NCBI RefSeq assembly: GCF_905475345.1
Contig: NC_066591.1
Span: 7,711,501 to 7,775,500 of the forward strand
Source of the DNA: Vespula vulgaris
Lineage: Eukaryota; Arthropoda; Insecta; Hymenoptera; Vespidae
DNA: 64,000 bases
Direction: 5' to 3'
Shown here: piece by piece, positions 27,067 to 41,647 of the stretch
Position numbering within the stretch: the first letter of the stretch is position 1
Layout of the letters: every line of letters starts with the position of its first letter
Notes under the pieces: generated by a model
The model's input: the letters and a program-made list of their open reading frames with translations, nothing else
The model's database searches: none
Told to the model about the DNA's origin: nothing
Position numbers and translations under genes: made by a program

Positions 27067-29557
27067 TTTTCTTCCCCACTTGTTCTCATTCTGTTCTTTT
27101 TTTTTCTTTTTTCACCGAAAGAATCCAATCGAAGACATCGTGCGTGTCCTCGTCGCGGCGGAGCCGCAACAAAATATTTTATGTCGTTTGCCATCGTTGT
27201 GCTCGTTTCGTAAGCCAATCGAAGCACGAGCACGACTCGTTGATACGATACGATACTTCTTTTTCTTCTTCTCTCTTTTTTTATTCCTTCGTTTTTTCGT
27301 TTTTTTCTTTCTTCTTCTTCTTCTTCTTCTTCTTCTTCTTCTTCTTCTCCTTCTCCTTTTTTCTCTTTTCTTGATTGCCGATCCAATTTCGTTTAAATCG
27401 ATACATACGTTATACTCTCGAAGAAACGTCTCCATCTCATAGAATCGAAAAGTTATATGAAAAGTATATGTTATATACACGTGTATCGATACAAACGTAA
27501 TCGGAGAACGAAAGACAAGGAATATATTTGAAATTTATACGTCAAAATTATACGTACTCGCTTCCTTTGAATGATGAAATAAGGAAAGTATTATTAGACG
27601 CTCGAAGATCAACCGTTTCTCATGATTTAGCAATCTTAGAACTCGTTTCCTTTTAACTTCCCTGTTATTCGTACACCGTCAAAATCTCAATTAATCTTAT
27701 GAACTTTTCGTTGGGAAAGCGTACTTGCTATCGTTCCTGCGCAAAGGACTCGAATTTTCGCTCGAACGACTCTCTGAATCGATTAGGAAGTCTTCAAGTT
27801 TTCAAATTCAACTTCTCTACGACGTTGTAAAAGCGAAACGATAAGTAAGCGTGTGTCGTTATCTTCGTCCAAGCATCTCGAATTGTTCGCGTGACACGTA
27901 GATAATTAACGAACACGTAATATCCATATTATATGATATATAGGTTAACGTCATTCGAATTCAGAGACAGCAACTGAGATAACTACGTAGAGAGATACTC
28001 CAGAGATTTCTACCGGGTCTAGGATTAAAAAGGATTATATGTCGAAATCGTTGAATTATGCGATCGGCCATTTTGAAATCAGAGAAACACGGAAATTTAT
28101 GTATGTAGATACGCATATATATATATACATATATATATAGTTATACTCGTTAATTATCTTTCTATCGAATATTTTAAATTCCTTTTAAACTCTTTTTAAA
28201 CCCGGGTAGAATTTAGTTTCGAATTCCATCGACACGTCGTATTAAACGAATGTTAATTATTTCGAGCGAGAACAATGATCATCGAATAAATTTTGTCTAG
28301 ATTCTTTTAGACGTCGATACTCTGACGCCTACTGTACGTATATGCGACAAGGTTTTATCGAACCTTATGTATAATTTCTTGGAACAATACTCGACTCAGT
28401 GACCCATAGAATTTCTTAGAAAATATAAACTAGCTAACAGTTTTCATAGAGAAAAGGATATAAATAAATCTAGACGAGATAAATAAAAATAAATTCGATA
28501 TTATTGATGTTTTAATAAAAATATTTAGAAATATTTATACATCAAGTTTTTTGTTTTTTTTTCTTTTTAGTGTGAAAGTTAAGTTTTCTTATTCTCAATT
28601 GATAGATCGATATAATTTCTTGGACGAGATAGATGTTTCATTTGTTAAACAGATTGAAAATAGAAATTTCAAATAGACGAAGAAATGTATTGCGAATGCT
28701 CGAGAAACGATCTAATTCGCGTACGATCGAGCTGCGTGATCGAACGAACGTTTAATGCTTCCGACTTACATTAGTGCGTAATACGGGTTTCAAAATTTCG
28801 TGGCTTCCTTTGATACGCACGTTTACGCACGTACGATTTACGTAGTCCTCGATTGAAGCGATTGCTCGAATTGTAACTTAATTGCTTTCCAATTACGCGT
28901 AATTAACTGCGCTTTCCACAGATAATTTTGTATTTGACTCTGGCTTAAATGATATGTTATTCGGCTATGCGATCGGAACGACACGATAAAATTTCATTTC
29001 GGCATATAGGAAGAACAATTTTACATGCGGAATTATGACTTTAAATAGCATCAATCACGAGCAATTTGAAATTTAATCCAATTTGGTACGGTTCGTACCG
29101 AGCAATTGTACGATTTTTTCGTTCCACGTTTTCATTAATTCGTCATTGAAAGAGTCAAAATAGAGGAGAGTCGATTGGACTAATAAAAAATGAAAATAAA
29201 AATTCTCCTTGTTGTCGAAGTAAAGTCTTTAACTAATGGTAAGGTTTAATATCGTAAAGGTACCTTAAACTTTGCTTTCTATCGATAGGAAGCTTTTGAA
29301 AGAGAGTGAACCCGTTCACCACGCTAGAAACCACAACTAAGACATCGTAAGTGTTAACCAACCTTTGAACATCTACTTTGTACGATATCAAAATTTTCGA
29401 AACTTTCCAAATCTTACGACTACGATTAATCAAAGAAAAAAGTAGTAACAATTTTTAAAGAAAATACCATCAAAGAGATTTTGTAAAAACGAAAACGTGC
29501 AACGTTCGATTCGTTCGATTTGCCAATAAAAGCTATGTAGAGAAGAAAAAGAAAAGG

Positions 29558-29591
<34 letters not shown>

Positions 29592-30210
29592 AGAAAAGAG
29601 CGAAAGAGAGACACGTAGAGGTGGTAGCAGTAACGCTTTGCACAGTACTGCTCGTTGTGGAATATGTGCTACAGGCGATATCGGAGTTTTCGTCGATCGC
29701 ACATGACTCGTCGTTTCTATTTGTTTTTCGGCTATTCCAGGCCGTGAGGATTAGCCTCGTGAGGCGATAGACCGATTCGACGGTATCCTATATCGATATT
29801 TTCTCTCTCTCTCTTTCTTTCTCTTTCTCTTTCTAGCACGTTTGTATCGTACACCTCGTAGGGTTCAATCGTACAGACTTGTACGGTATCTGACTGCTTC
29901 CGAAAACGATAAGGTTTGAATGTTTCGAAGCCATTTTCAATTGGTGAATAGTTATATATTCATTACACTTACTAATAAATAAGATTTTGTTAGAATCTGT
30001 TAATGATATAGATTCCATAATAATCACTTTCGTTCGATCCGCGTAATTAATATATATACGTTTATGTATTTATATATGTACGTAAAATTTTCCTATTCCT
30101 AATTGACAGATCGATATAATTTCTTTAATATAGATGTTTCATTTGATAAACGAAAATAGAAAATTTAAGTAAATATTTTCGATACATTCCGAACACATAG
30201 ACTAATAAAC

Positions 30211-30262
<52 letters not shown>

Positions 30263-30591
30263 ACATTAGCGGACGAAATAATATGGCCGATATGTGAATT
30301 TCAATAACCTTCGAAACAACGTACGCAACGTTTAATCAATAGCATTAAATATCGAAGCTGGAAAGCCATCGATAATTTAACTGATAATTCGCGGCGCCGT
30401 TCTCGGTGTCCCCCGAACCAACGTTCTACATTATCCTTCCTAGCTTTGAAATATTATTCCTATAGTTTTCCAACAGCGTGCAAATGAGTTTCCAGAGCTC
30501 GGCAAAGTTCACAACGTTTTGTGCAACTTCGTAGGTGAATTCCAAATAGCATCGATACCATGCTAAAAGAGAGAGAGAAAGAGAAAGAGAA

Positions 30592-30635
<44 letters not shown>

Positions 30636-31513
30636 GAGGGAGATAGAAACGTATGTACATATGTATGCATACGATTGGAGCAAATATTTGAGAACAAGTT
30701 ACCACGTCGAGAGAACGCTCGAAAAATGTCTACACGGTACGGTTAATCAGGAAAACGGTATCTATGAACGTTGAAATGAGTCAATAAAACATCTCGGGGA
30801 TCTTTGATAATTACTCTTTAATCATACTTTAGAAATTTATCATGAACTTTCGGTGCAATCGATAAACACAGTGTGAGTTAACCGTGTATCAAAGTACATA
30901 AAAGCGTTAGAGAAATTTAGCAGAAAAAGCGTTTCACGCCGCAAGCTTGGTTGGCCATTTTGCTTGCTTGCCGGAACGTCGACGAACGTTTAATTTTCCA
31001 CGATAGAAATTATATTCGACAACGTAATAGAGCGGTTACTCTCTCGTTCCAGTCTCTTCTCATAGTTTAGAAATTGAAGAGGGAGAGAGAGAGAGAAGGA
31101 AGGAGGGAGAGAAGGAGAAGGAAAGAGGATAAATCGATGACTCTCGAGATCGTAAATCGTAAGATACTCGACGGACAATGCCGAGGAAATCGTATAAATT
31201 CGCATAAAAACACGGCACTCTTCCTTGCTTGAACGCTTTTTCGAATCTTTCGACTCATCATTTTTCGCAACAATAGCGTTGTAAGCTTACAATACGGTTG
31301 AGATTAAATTTCTCTCTGGGTCCTGAGTTATATCGTCCATTTTTGCGATAGGTTTGTACGACTAGGTAAAAGGGCATCTCTAAAACGATCAACCTAGCGA
31401 CAAAGTTAAAGAAGAAAGGGATAGAGAATGAAAAAGTAAAGAAAAACTTATAGAAAAGAAGAATAGAACATACTATTATTACTATTTTTATTATCAATGT
31501 TATTGTTGTTGTT

Positions 31514-31591
<78 letters not shown>

Positions 31592-32566
31592 GTTATTTCT
31601 AAATATATCGTTATCAAGAAAGTTGGAGAGAAATCTTATTACGTATTTTTATTAAGCGCATTGATATAAAATAAATAAAAAGTAAGAAAGAAAAGATTCT
31701 TCTTTTATCATGGTTATTGCAATCAGACTTCTTTTAGATTAGAGAAAGGACAAAGAAGAAGTCCAGTAAAATAGAAGAATCGCGGAATATAAGTTCTTTT
31801 TCTTTTCTTTTTTTTTTTCTTCTTCTTTTCTTCTTATCGCATCGAGCGTATAATAAGTATAATAAAGAACGAAGAAAAGTACGAAGAGCAAATGAAGAGC
31901 AGAAAGAAATTGTTGAGAATCTTCCATGCTAATAAATACATATATTATATTTGGACTACTATTAATATTACTACTACTACTACTACTATGCGTGTCTTCG
32001 ATGGATCTTAATCGACGCTTTCGCACGTATATGCTTTGCTTGGTAGTCTTCAAAAGGACGACGATACCGTTGCCTTGGAAGGCTTGCTCGAACTTTAAAT
32101 TAGTTCCGAAACATTTGGCGCACGCTTCGGTGGTTAATGGTTCTGCCATAGATCAATAGGACTACGGAGTGTGTGCAAGGAACGACCGAGTAAACCAGAG
32201 AGAGAGAGAGAGAGAGTGAATAGAGGATGTGCGGAGAGCGACTCACGAATCTTCCGTACCGCCAGCGAGCCGCAAGCGGGCCAATATTTCAGTATGCACG
32301 GATACTGCAGCAGCACTCACACCTATACATACATACGTACTCTCGCTTTTCGACCTCGGCCAAGATAGATCTTCTACGATTCTCTCCTCGCTTCGCTGTT
32401 TCTCGTGGACATAGATCTCACGTCTCTGTACCACGTATTCTACAATAGTAATTGCAACAACCGTTTTATCGAGACTCGTTAAGCATTTATTATATTACTT
32501 TTTCCTTTTTCTACTTTTTTCTTTTTATTTTATATTATTATTCGGTCATAAGAAAAGTTGTAAATT

Positions 32567-32599
<33 letters not shown>

Positions 32600-33097
32600 A
32601 TTTTTCTTTATCTCTTTTCTTCTCACACGTGTTTAATTAATTTGATAATCATAACAGATGCATTGTTTCGAAACTATCTCGAGAACGAGTAGCTTTTTAA
32701 TTCCATGAGAGATCACCTCTCAACGATCTGTTCTAGAAAATGCATTTCGACAATAGATCGGACTGTGACTCTTCATCAAGCTCTCTGCTTCATTGTTTTT
32801 TCCCTCTCTTTTTCTCCCTTTTTATCTCTTTTTTCCTTTACTTCTTTTCTCTCTCTTTTCTCTTTTTCTTTCTCTTTTTCTTTTTCTCTCTCCATTTTTT
32901 TTTCTTTCGCTGTTATTACCGACGAGAACGTCGCGATGTCTACGATTCCTATATTACGCCGTAAAAGGAGCAGCATCGCGGAAGAGCGGTTTTTAATAGA
33001 GAGAGAAAGAGAGAGAAAGAGAAAAAAGATACGCAACTCAGCCAACTATATACGCGCATGGATTTTTAACGGTCGGCGCACTTTTCCTTCTCTATCC

Positions 33098-33139
<42 letters not shown>

Positions 33140-33282
33140 TGACGTAGCAGCTGATATTTGTCTCTTTCGTTTGGAGTTAGTTCATTGATCGATCCGACAT
33201 TCGATTCGATGTCTATCGTAACGTATAAATCGACGTTTTAATTCGTAGATATACTCTATGTGAGAGAGAAAGATTGAAAGAG

Positions 33283-33337
<55 letters not shown>

Positions 33338-33754
33338 GAGATAGAGATAGAGATAGAGACAGACAAAGATATAGATCACGAGGGATCATAATGAACTCTC
33401 GAAAGGGTATCCAACAGTGAATCGGTCTATAAATTTGCCCAACGACAGGATAGAAGTGAGAAGATTTATCGCAAAGTTCGTTCTAATCTCTCGGATATAC
33501 AAAGCCGGTTAAACGAGGCGCCGATCGAAGTGCTTCGAGCTCGACGAATCGCAAAACTGTTCTCACTGACGATGAGATCGACGCGAAGGTTTCATTGAGT
33601 TTTCGATTCCATCGAAACGTTCGCAATCTAAATAAAAAGCCCGAAGGCGTTTTATTTCATGGCTTTATTTAATCAATGTCCGGCAGTTCGGTGCAGATCG
33701 ATATCGTATTACGTTGACGGAGATTCGAGAAGCGAATTTATGGCGGAGGAGGAT

Positions 33755-33799
<45 letters not shown>

Positions 33800-34512
33800 A
33801 ATAAAAAGACAAACTAAAAAAAGGGTGGCGTTCGGAGTACTGCGTAGTCGGTTAGAAAGGCGAAAGCGAAGAGAGAGAGAGAGAGAGAAAAAAAAAGATG
33901 GAAAAAAGCAGACGGCGTCGCGATTAATCCTGAGAGCCAAAGACCGGTCGTTAAAGTCGAATGCGCGAAGCGTGAAAAACGAATCGCCAAAAGCTCTAGC
34001 GATTGTGCCAATTAAGAGGAGTCTACGTGACCGAGATATCCTCGTGTGTGAATCAACGAACGCGTAACGAAGCCCTCTTGTCGTCTCTTTCTATCTTTAC
34101 ACTATCACTTTCTCTAACCCTCTTCTTCTCTCCATCTATGCTTTTCTAATTTTCTCTCTCTCTCTCTCTCTCCCTCTCCTTTCTTTCTCTCACAAGGCAT
34201 CGAAAATATGAGCGTTAATTTTATAGCTCAGTCTGAAGCAATTTTACCGAAAATCTCACCTTATGCATATGCTGATGAAGCGAGCTAGCGCACGCTTCCA
34301 GTGCCACGCGACAAATTGAGATTTGCAATTCAGGCCGCGTGCACGCGTTGCTTTCATAGTATGTGTAGAGTACCAACTAGCAATAGTAGTACTAGTACTA
34401 GTACCAGTGCTAGTACCAGTACCAGTATTAGTACTAGTAGTTATAGTCGTTCTCGTTCTCGTCCTTGTCGTCGTCGTCGTCGTCGTCGTCGTCCTCAGCG
34501 TCCTCGTCGTCG

Positions 34513-34549
<37 letters not shown>

Positions 34550-37500
34550 GATATTCCTCGACGAACGTCGACACCGATGGTCCTCGGTCGTCGTTGATCG
34601 AGTATCGAGTCGAGCGTTAATTGGCAATCGCTCTGACCTTAGAACACCCTGTGCTACCATTCGATAGCTTGCTGAGGGATAGCATGTCGGGAATACATCG
34701 ATCGTTATCGTTGTTGAAACGCAATCGAACGAATAATTACAACGGCCTGACTAAATATTCCAATTAATAATGTAGCGCCCGATTAAAAAACAGAAAAGAG
34801 GAGAGAAAGAAGAGAAAAAGAAAGAAACAAAATTCTTGACACCTTATTCGTCCGAAAGAAAATTATAATGGAAGATTAAGATTCTCGTATTTGCTTGGCC
34901 GGTACGTGTACCAATTTGATTCGATTAAAATGAAACAAAAACGGTATTTTACATATTTTATGAATACGATTTTATGAATACGAATCAGCGAATCAGTTCG
35001 ACGACGCGAGCCACAGCATCACCACTACCACATCGTCGTCGTCCTCGTCATAGTCATCGTCGTCGGCGTCGTCGTCCTGGTCGTATCATCTTTTATTCAT
35101 CGTCTCGAAAACGGATTTTATTCGTTTGACCGCTTTTCTTTCTTCCTTTCTTTTTTGTTTTACCTTTTTCTCTCTCTCTCTCTCTCCTTTTCGCTTTTTC
35201 TTTTATATTTAAACTTCCAGGGATATTTCGTAGAAAATGAATTTGAAAATAGAAAAATCTTGATGAAGGAAGTAGTAGTAGACGTTGGTTATAAAGAAAG
35301 TTGGAGGGGAAGAAAGAGGGGGAGGAGAGGGAAAAGTAATCTCGTTTCATGTTGCTCGCGCGTTACTTTGATCGTATTACTGACAACGAACACGTTCGAT
35401 CAATCTATTTGCCAGTACACAAGTCATGATTCCATGCAAATTTCTTATAAAGTGAAATGCTTTTACATCCCTTTTATAATGAATTAAGTAGGTCCTCGAA
35501 AAGAGAGGATGCAAGATCGAAAAATAAAAAAATTAACAAGAAAAAAAAGAAACAAATAGAAAAGAAGATTTTATATCTGCGTTCATAAATATAATCATGA
35601 CAGTCGAATGGTCTTATTTAAATAATCGATATATATATATATACGAGATTTACATCAAAGCTTGGACGACACTGATCGCGACTCGAAGCAAGTACACAAC
35701 TATGCCGACCGTGCTTTCGTGAAATTTACAGATGCGATTAATGTCATGGCTGGCTCGTCTGGCCGACCGTTCGCTTGCCTACAAGCCGTTTGTAGGCCTA
35801 ACCGTTACTAATTTCGGCATGGAGTTATGGTTGCTATTACATACCTACCTCTCTAACATTCTCTCTCTCTCTCTCTCTCGTTTTAGAGGAAACTAACATT
35901 AATATGAGAGACCACCTTACGCTAAAGGATCATCTCCGCGTTATCGACGGTTCGCTGATTTAGTATCGCGATAAAGAGCTAGCTAGCGTGCACGCAGACT
36001 ATTACTATTCGGATAACTGATTACGCGGATATTCACGCGGTAATATGAGATACGGTCGTAAATCGATTGGTCGAAATGTAAGGATCAAGGGAAATGCTCT
36101 ATCGAATCGATTGCCACGATTTTGTTTCACTTTCGGGACACGTTTGTCTTGTGTATTGATTAGTAAAACACGTTTTGTTCTGATCTCTGGTTGAATTCAA
36201 TTGTATGAGTGAATATATGTAGATATTTTAAGAAAAGGATAACAAGAAAGAGGAAGAGAGAATGAATGAAAAAGAAAGAATAGAAAATTAATCGATTCAT
36301 ATATATAACAAGATTTTAAAGACACGCTGATTGTATCCCGTTGAATTACGAGCTCGAATGTAGGTTTATATTGCTAATACATATGCATTTATTTATATAA
36401 ATATACGTTTATATATATATATATGTATATATATGTATAGATGAAAAAGTAATATTCTGAATAAGAACAAATAGTAGGTTAATTGAACGTCGATGTCAGA
36501 TTGAAAATTTACATCCTTTGTGCAATGGATATCAACCGCGAAATATGATTCGAATTTGCTTCCACATCGGACGAGTTGGATCGGCATCTTAATACGCTGT
36601 AATTATGGATTAAAGTTACTGTTAACGAGAGACTCGACTGACAAGTTTACTCGGCAAATAGAGACTAGGTAATTCGTGTACACTATCGAATAACCGTCGT
36701 GTACTTTGGGTGCAGTAGATAGTCTTAACGCGTTATTTAGAATAGGATGGTACTGATTTAGAGATTATTCGGACTAGAGAATTTTTATGTTGGAAATTGT
36801 TACTCCAAATTTTTAAATGCGTATGTCTTTGTGTTTGTAAATAATATTGTTAAAATAATGTAACATATTTATATATGATTTAATAGAGGATATTTCTTCT
36901 TAAAAAAAAAAAAAAATGAGAGAAAAGAAAAGGAAGAAAGAAAACGAGAAAAGAAACAAATAAATTATAAGACGAAATGTACAAAATATCTCGTCATGGT
37001 TGACAGGTAACTATGATCGGCTCGTTCGAAACGAGGCTACTCACTGTATCATGGACATTTAGTTGATTTAGGGTCGCAATAAAGGTCGTTCATGCGACCC
37101 GCTCTTGCTTGTACACTGTACAGCCATCGTTTATCCGGTTGTAGGCCGAAACGATCGAGGGTCGTTGCAGTTTGCAACTAGAGCCACGTTTCCAATTAGC
37201 ACGGTTACGAATCGGAAGGATATGATCCTGAGCAAATACCAACGATCATTATGCTCGAAAAATCCGCCCGACGGTTTACGTTAAACAATAATTAATTCCA
37301 TGCGAATTAAATCGTGAAAGATATAGAAATGGTTAGGAAAGTTCCAATAGGTTTTTTTCTTTCTCTTCTTTTTTTTCAAAATTACAAATAGCACACAACA
37401 AAATCTTGATAAATGAGGAAGAAAATTTGTCTCTATGTATTTGAGGATGATACGTACGAAAGACGATGATTAATTCCTTTCTGAAAGAAAATATCACATC

Positions 37501-37556
37501 GTCCGGAAACGTTGGACGTTTCTATTCGACCGAATGTTTGCATAGACTCGTTTCAT

Positions 37557-37590
<34 letters not shown>

Positions 37591-38129
37591 TTTCTCCCTC
37601 TCTTTCACTCTTTCTAGCCGTTTAATCGTCGGTGTCATTTAAAATTCCATTTAACGCGATTGTGTTCGGACGCGAGGAAATTCGTTAAAATACGTTTTCC
37701 GCCTCTTAACGCTCGTTGCGGTTTCTCGCTCGATTCGCGAAGCCTTTACAAAGCTTTAGCGAACGAGTCCCTAGGAGCATGCGCATACGAATATAAGCAT
37801 GCGACTAACGTATAATTCGGGAAGCGCGTTGTCGGATGTAACGGAAATTGCGATCCAATTAGCCGAAATAATAATGTCGATAATAGCGCGGGTTGACACG
37901 CTCGCTATGCTCTCGTGCATGGAATATTCGTTTTAATCGTGCAAATCCGTGTCGGCGTACCGACCGGCTATCCATAACACGTTTATTCGCGGCTCAACGA
38001 ACTTGACTAATCCTAACGTGATCATTTATACTATATATCGTCATTTTCTTAACATCGTATTTTGTATATATTCGATTAATGAAAGGTAATAAAGTACTAT
38101 GTAAAAATGTTAACTATTATAATGATTAT

Positions 38130-38171
<42 letters not shown>

Positions 38172-38406
38172 TTGGTTACAATCATTATAAACTTTCATAG
38201 AAACAAATTTCTAAAATATTGATAATTATGAGCTATATGAAAATGTTCAAATTCTAAGTATAAGAATAATTGTATTTTCATCGTTTGCGTTAACGTTTGG
38301 AATCATAGAAATTTTCTAGGATGTCGATGAAACCTCAAACATAAACGTATTTTTCTATGAATGCGAAAATGGGAGATAAAGAGAGAAAGGAGAAACGAAA
38401 GAGAAA

Positions 38407-38438
<32 letters not shown>

Positions 38439-38527
38439 ATGGAAGATAGAGAGACAAAATATAGCGACGAATCCAAGCAAACTAGAAAAAAAGAGAAAGA
38501 GAAAACTCGCTGTGCAGAATCGCCTAC

Positions 38528-38564
<37 letters not shown>

Positions 38565-38820
38565 ATACTTCGTATACGTACAGAGCGAGCATTTTCAAAC
38601 TTTTCCAGTTTTACGTTCTTTCAAGCATAAAATGTCTGGCCTTTTGCAACGTGGAAACCTGAGTACCCGCATAAGTTATATGCACCAAATTCACCTGTGT
38701 GTTCTGAGACGCACGTATGCACACATGTATAACCCAAGCCCATCTAAACGATATTTCTAGTATCTATTTGTTAGTTATATAGATATGTTCATGTATGCAT
38801 ATTATACACACACACACACA

Positions 38821-38858
<38 letters not shown>

Positions 38859-39354
38859 CGATGTGCATGCATGAACTAAGTAAGACCATATACAAAGCTA
38901 CAAGAGAAGACATATTATGTTGCAAGGAAGGAGATACTACGTTAATTCCTTTAACGAATATCTCAAAGGTAAATGTATTCGTCATCAATTTCGTTGTATC
39001 GATAATTAAACCGAAAAGATGTCGAGTACCATCCGTTATAATTCCAAAGGGGTTGCATAGATACGTAAACGTTCGTATAGAGAAACGTGTAGGTAGATAA
39101 GTCTCTAGAGTTTAGGACCGATCCTTCTTCGAACGAATTATAATTAATCACGACCGTTTACACTAGACTACTCGTTAGGTGGATCAACTAATTAAAATTA
39201 ATTACAAACGTTCGTGATCGTGCGACTCGATATTCCAGAGGTAAATTTTCGTGATGCGTTGTTTGCCTATACAGACTATCTCTATCTCTCTTGGTGTCTA
39301 CATCTTTACTTCCCAAAGGAACTTCTCATTGCTCTCTCTCTCTTTCTGTCTCTT

Positions 39355-39389
<35 letters not shown>

Positions 39390-40440
39390 TTATTCATTCA
39401 TCTAGCTCTTTGTTTCCTTATCGATCGCACCGATGTCTTTTTACTTGAAAACTTTCGCTAATTTTAAGTGTCGACGATTGAAATGTTTAAGTATTGTTAT
39501 CATCGGCCTATTTTGTACACGAGCTATTCTCTTTCAGTCTAACAGTTTTCTCGAATCGCTTTTACTAACATAGATATATAGAGGTATGTTATATATTCGT
39601 TAAAAAGATTTCACATGGAGAGGTAGGAAAGGTAAAGAGAATTGGGGAGAGGGGGCGAGCACGTTTCGCGCGAAAGTTAATTATCGCAGCTCGCTACGGA
39701 AACGCGAACTCGAGTGCTAGAGTGTTTTGAAAGTTCGTTCGTTGTACTTGACTAGAGAAGGGCTAATAGCTGTCCCGCGTAATACCGGTTGTTACGAGTT
39801 ACTCGATCGTTCAAACCTGCATAGTTTTTGCACGAGTGTAAGTGTAAGTCTATGAGTGTCAATTTTGATCGTTCCTTTTCATTCAAATTTACGTATACGC
39901 AAAAGTAATAAAAAAAAAAAAACAAAAAGAGAGAGAGGGAGAAAGAGAAGCAAAATGTGCAATGTCCAATCGATACAAACAAATTATCAGCTGCTACATC
40001 ATTTCTTTCTAATCAAAAGTAACAAATATAACCACGTTTGTTTCAATCGTTTCAGTAATTGGTCAAGAATGATACCATTTAGTTTCTCGTAAAAATAAAA
40101 GAACAAATTCCTATAAGAACATAATACTGGTAATCGGTTCGAGAAGTTGTTTCTCTTACAAATCGCATTCAAAGCTTAGGCGAGGTACGGATTATTTAAC
40201 GATCCGTTCGGATTCCCCGGATCGTGTAACGTACGATCGACGATTAAATTCTCTCGTTATAGAGAAAGCCCGTACAATAATGGATCGAATGGCATTACGA
40301 GCACACGACGCGTACGTTTTATCGAACGTGAACCAAAAGGATCGTTTCGATGCACCACGTAGTATGGCATCGTTAAGGGTGCAATTTATTGCAAGAATTA
40401 TTCTTCGTCGTGAATGGTGAAGCGGAAAGCTCTGCATAAC

Positions 40441-40487
<47 letters not shown>

Positions 40488-40938
40488 TACCATAACGTTT
40501 CAGGTAATTTTCTTTTACTTTCTTTTTTCTTTCTTTTTTCGTTTTTCTTTTCTATATACTTTTTTTTTTTTTTTGAACATTTTTCATTGATTCAACTCTG
40601 TTTACTTTCGGTTTCTCTTCGAGAGCGTAGTTCCAGCCGGTTTTCTCCCTTCGGCGTGACGAATTCGAACGATCGAACGGAACCTGGAAAAACAGTAAAC
40701 CGAGCATCGAGACGAATTTATTCCAGCGTGATCCTTTGCCATCGAGACGTCGCTCAAATGCGTTCTCGCAATTCGACGAACGAACTAGAGGAAATGAGAA
40801 AGAGAGAAAAAATGTGTGAGAGGGAGAGAGAGAGCTTTTACCAACCAGGGTTGTTGGCACAAGCCGTTGGCTGTTAACCTGTTCGAAACCTTCTGCGTTA
40901 GTACTAGCGGACACTTTAATTCGTCTATCACACGTATG

Positions 40939-40986
<48 letters not shown>

Positions 40987-41593
40987 GTATATATATATAT
41001 ATGTATATATATAACAGAATCTCTCTTGCACTTGGCAGCTTACACGTACGTACATGCGCCGAGATTTTCAAATAAAAATACCCCTCTCTCTTCTTCTCTT
41101 TTTTCTTCTTTTTTCTTCTTTCGTAAACTTTTCATCTAGGATGTTATCGATTTTTAGCGATCGAATCAAGAACCCTCTATCGTTCGTAATTTTCCTATTC
41201 TTTTCTTTTCTTTTTCCTACGCCTAAGATACAATCCATAAATTATACTCACGCAGAGGAATTTTAATTCCAGGTGATTTTTCATTACACATATATCCGGT
41301 TGAGCTTGAGGATGATGGCGTTTATCAGTGCCAGGCTTCGCCGACGAACGATGGTCAGCCAGCCTTACGATCGAGATTTGCTCGTTTGAGCGTGTTAGTG
41401 CCGCCTGAGCCACCGAAGATCCTTCAGGGTGACTTTCTCGTGACGACCGAGGATCGAGAGCTCGTAATCGAGTGCGTTAGTGTTGCTGGAAAACCACCGG
41501 CTGAGGTAAGATCGAACGTTGATAAATAATGGATCGATATTTGGGATAAGAAAAGATAGAGAAAACTGAGGGGAAATATATATATATTTTATA

Positions 41594-41647
<54 letters not shown>

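Larger units (their letters stand above)
26410..41272 (+). other. kirre: kirre intron 1 (about 14.9 kb)
   Basis: Bounded by GTGAGT at 26410 and AG at 41271-41272, phase 1. No gene is supported inside it. It contains many CT/GA, TA and TTA microsatellites, TTC tracts, TCG triplet islands (34447-34549 and 35031-35084) and a diverged dispersed repeat pair (28583-28675 and 30084-30172). Two microsatellite-free, complex segments at about 28650-29140 and 37640-38000 are candidate conserved regulatory elements. Open frames on both strands here are mostly translations of pyrimidine-rich or triplet DNA. Confidence 0.85.

Noticed and set aside
26859..27480. Several long overlapping open frames on both strands
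   Set aside because: They translate CT and TTC microsatellites (SLSLS, FFFFF, EEEEE, RRRRR), lie inside intron 1 and contain no domain.
34256..34667. Open frames on both strands encoding Thr-, Val-, Arg- or Ser-Thr-rich peptides
   Set aside because: All are frames of one imperfect AGTACC/TCG repeat block; simultaneous openness is a repeat artefact.
38862..38968. Possible cassette exon ending at a GTAAATG donor
   Set aside because: The peptide looks moderately protein-like, but there is no good acceptor and it adds nothing consistent with kirre between exons 1 and 2.
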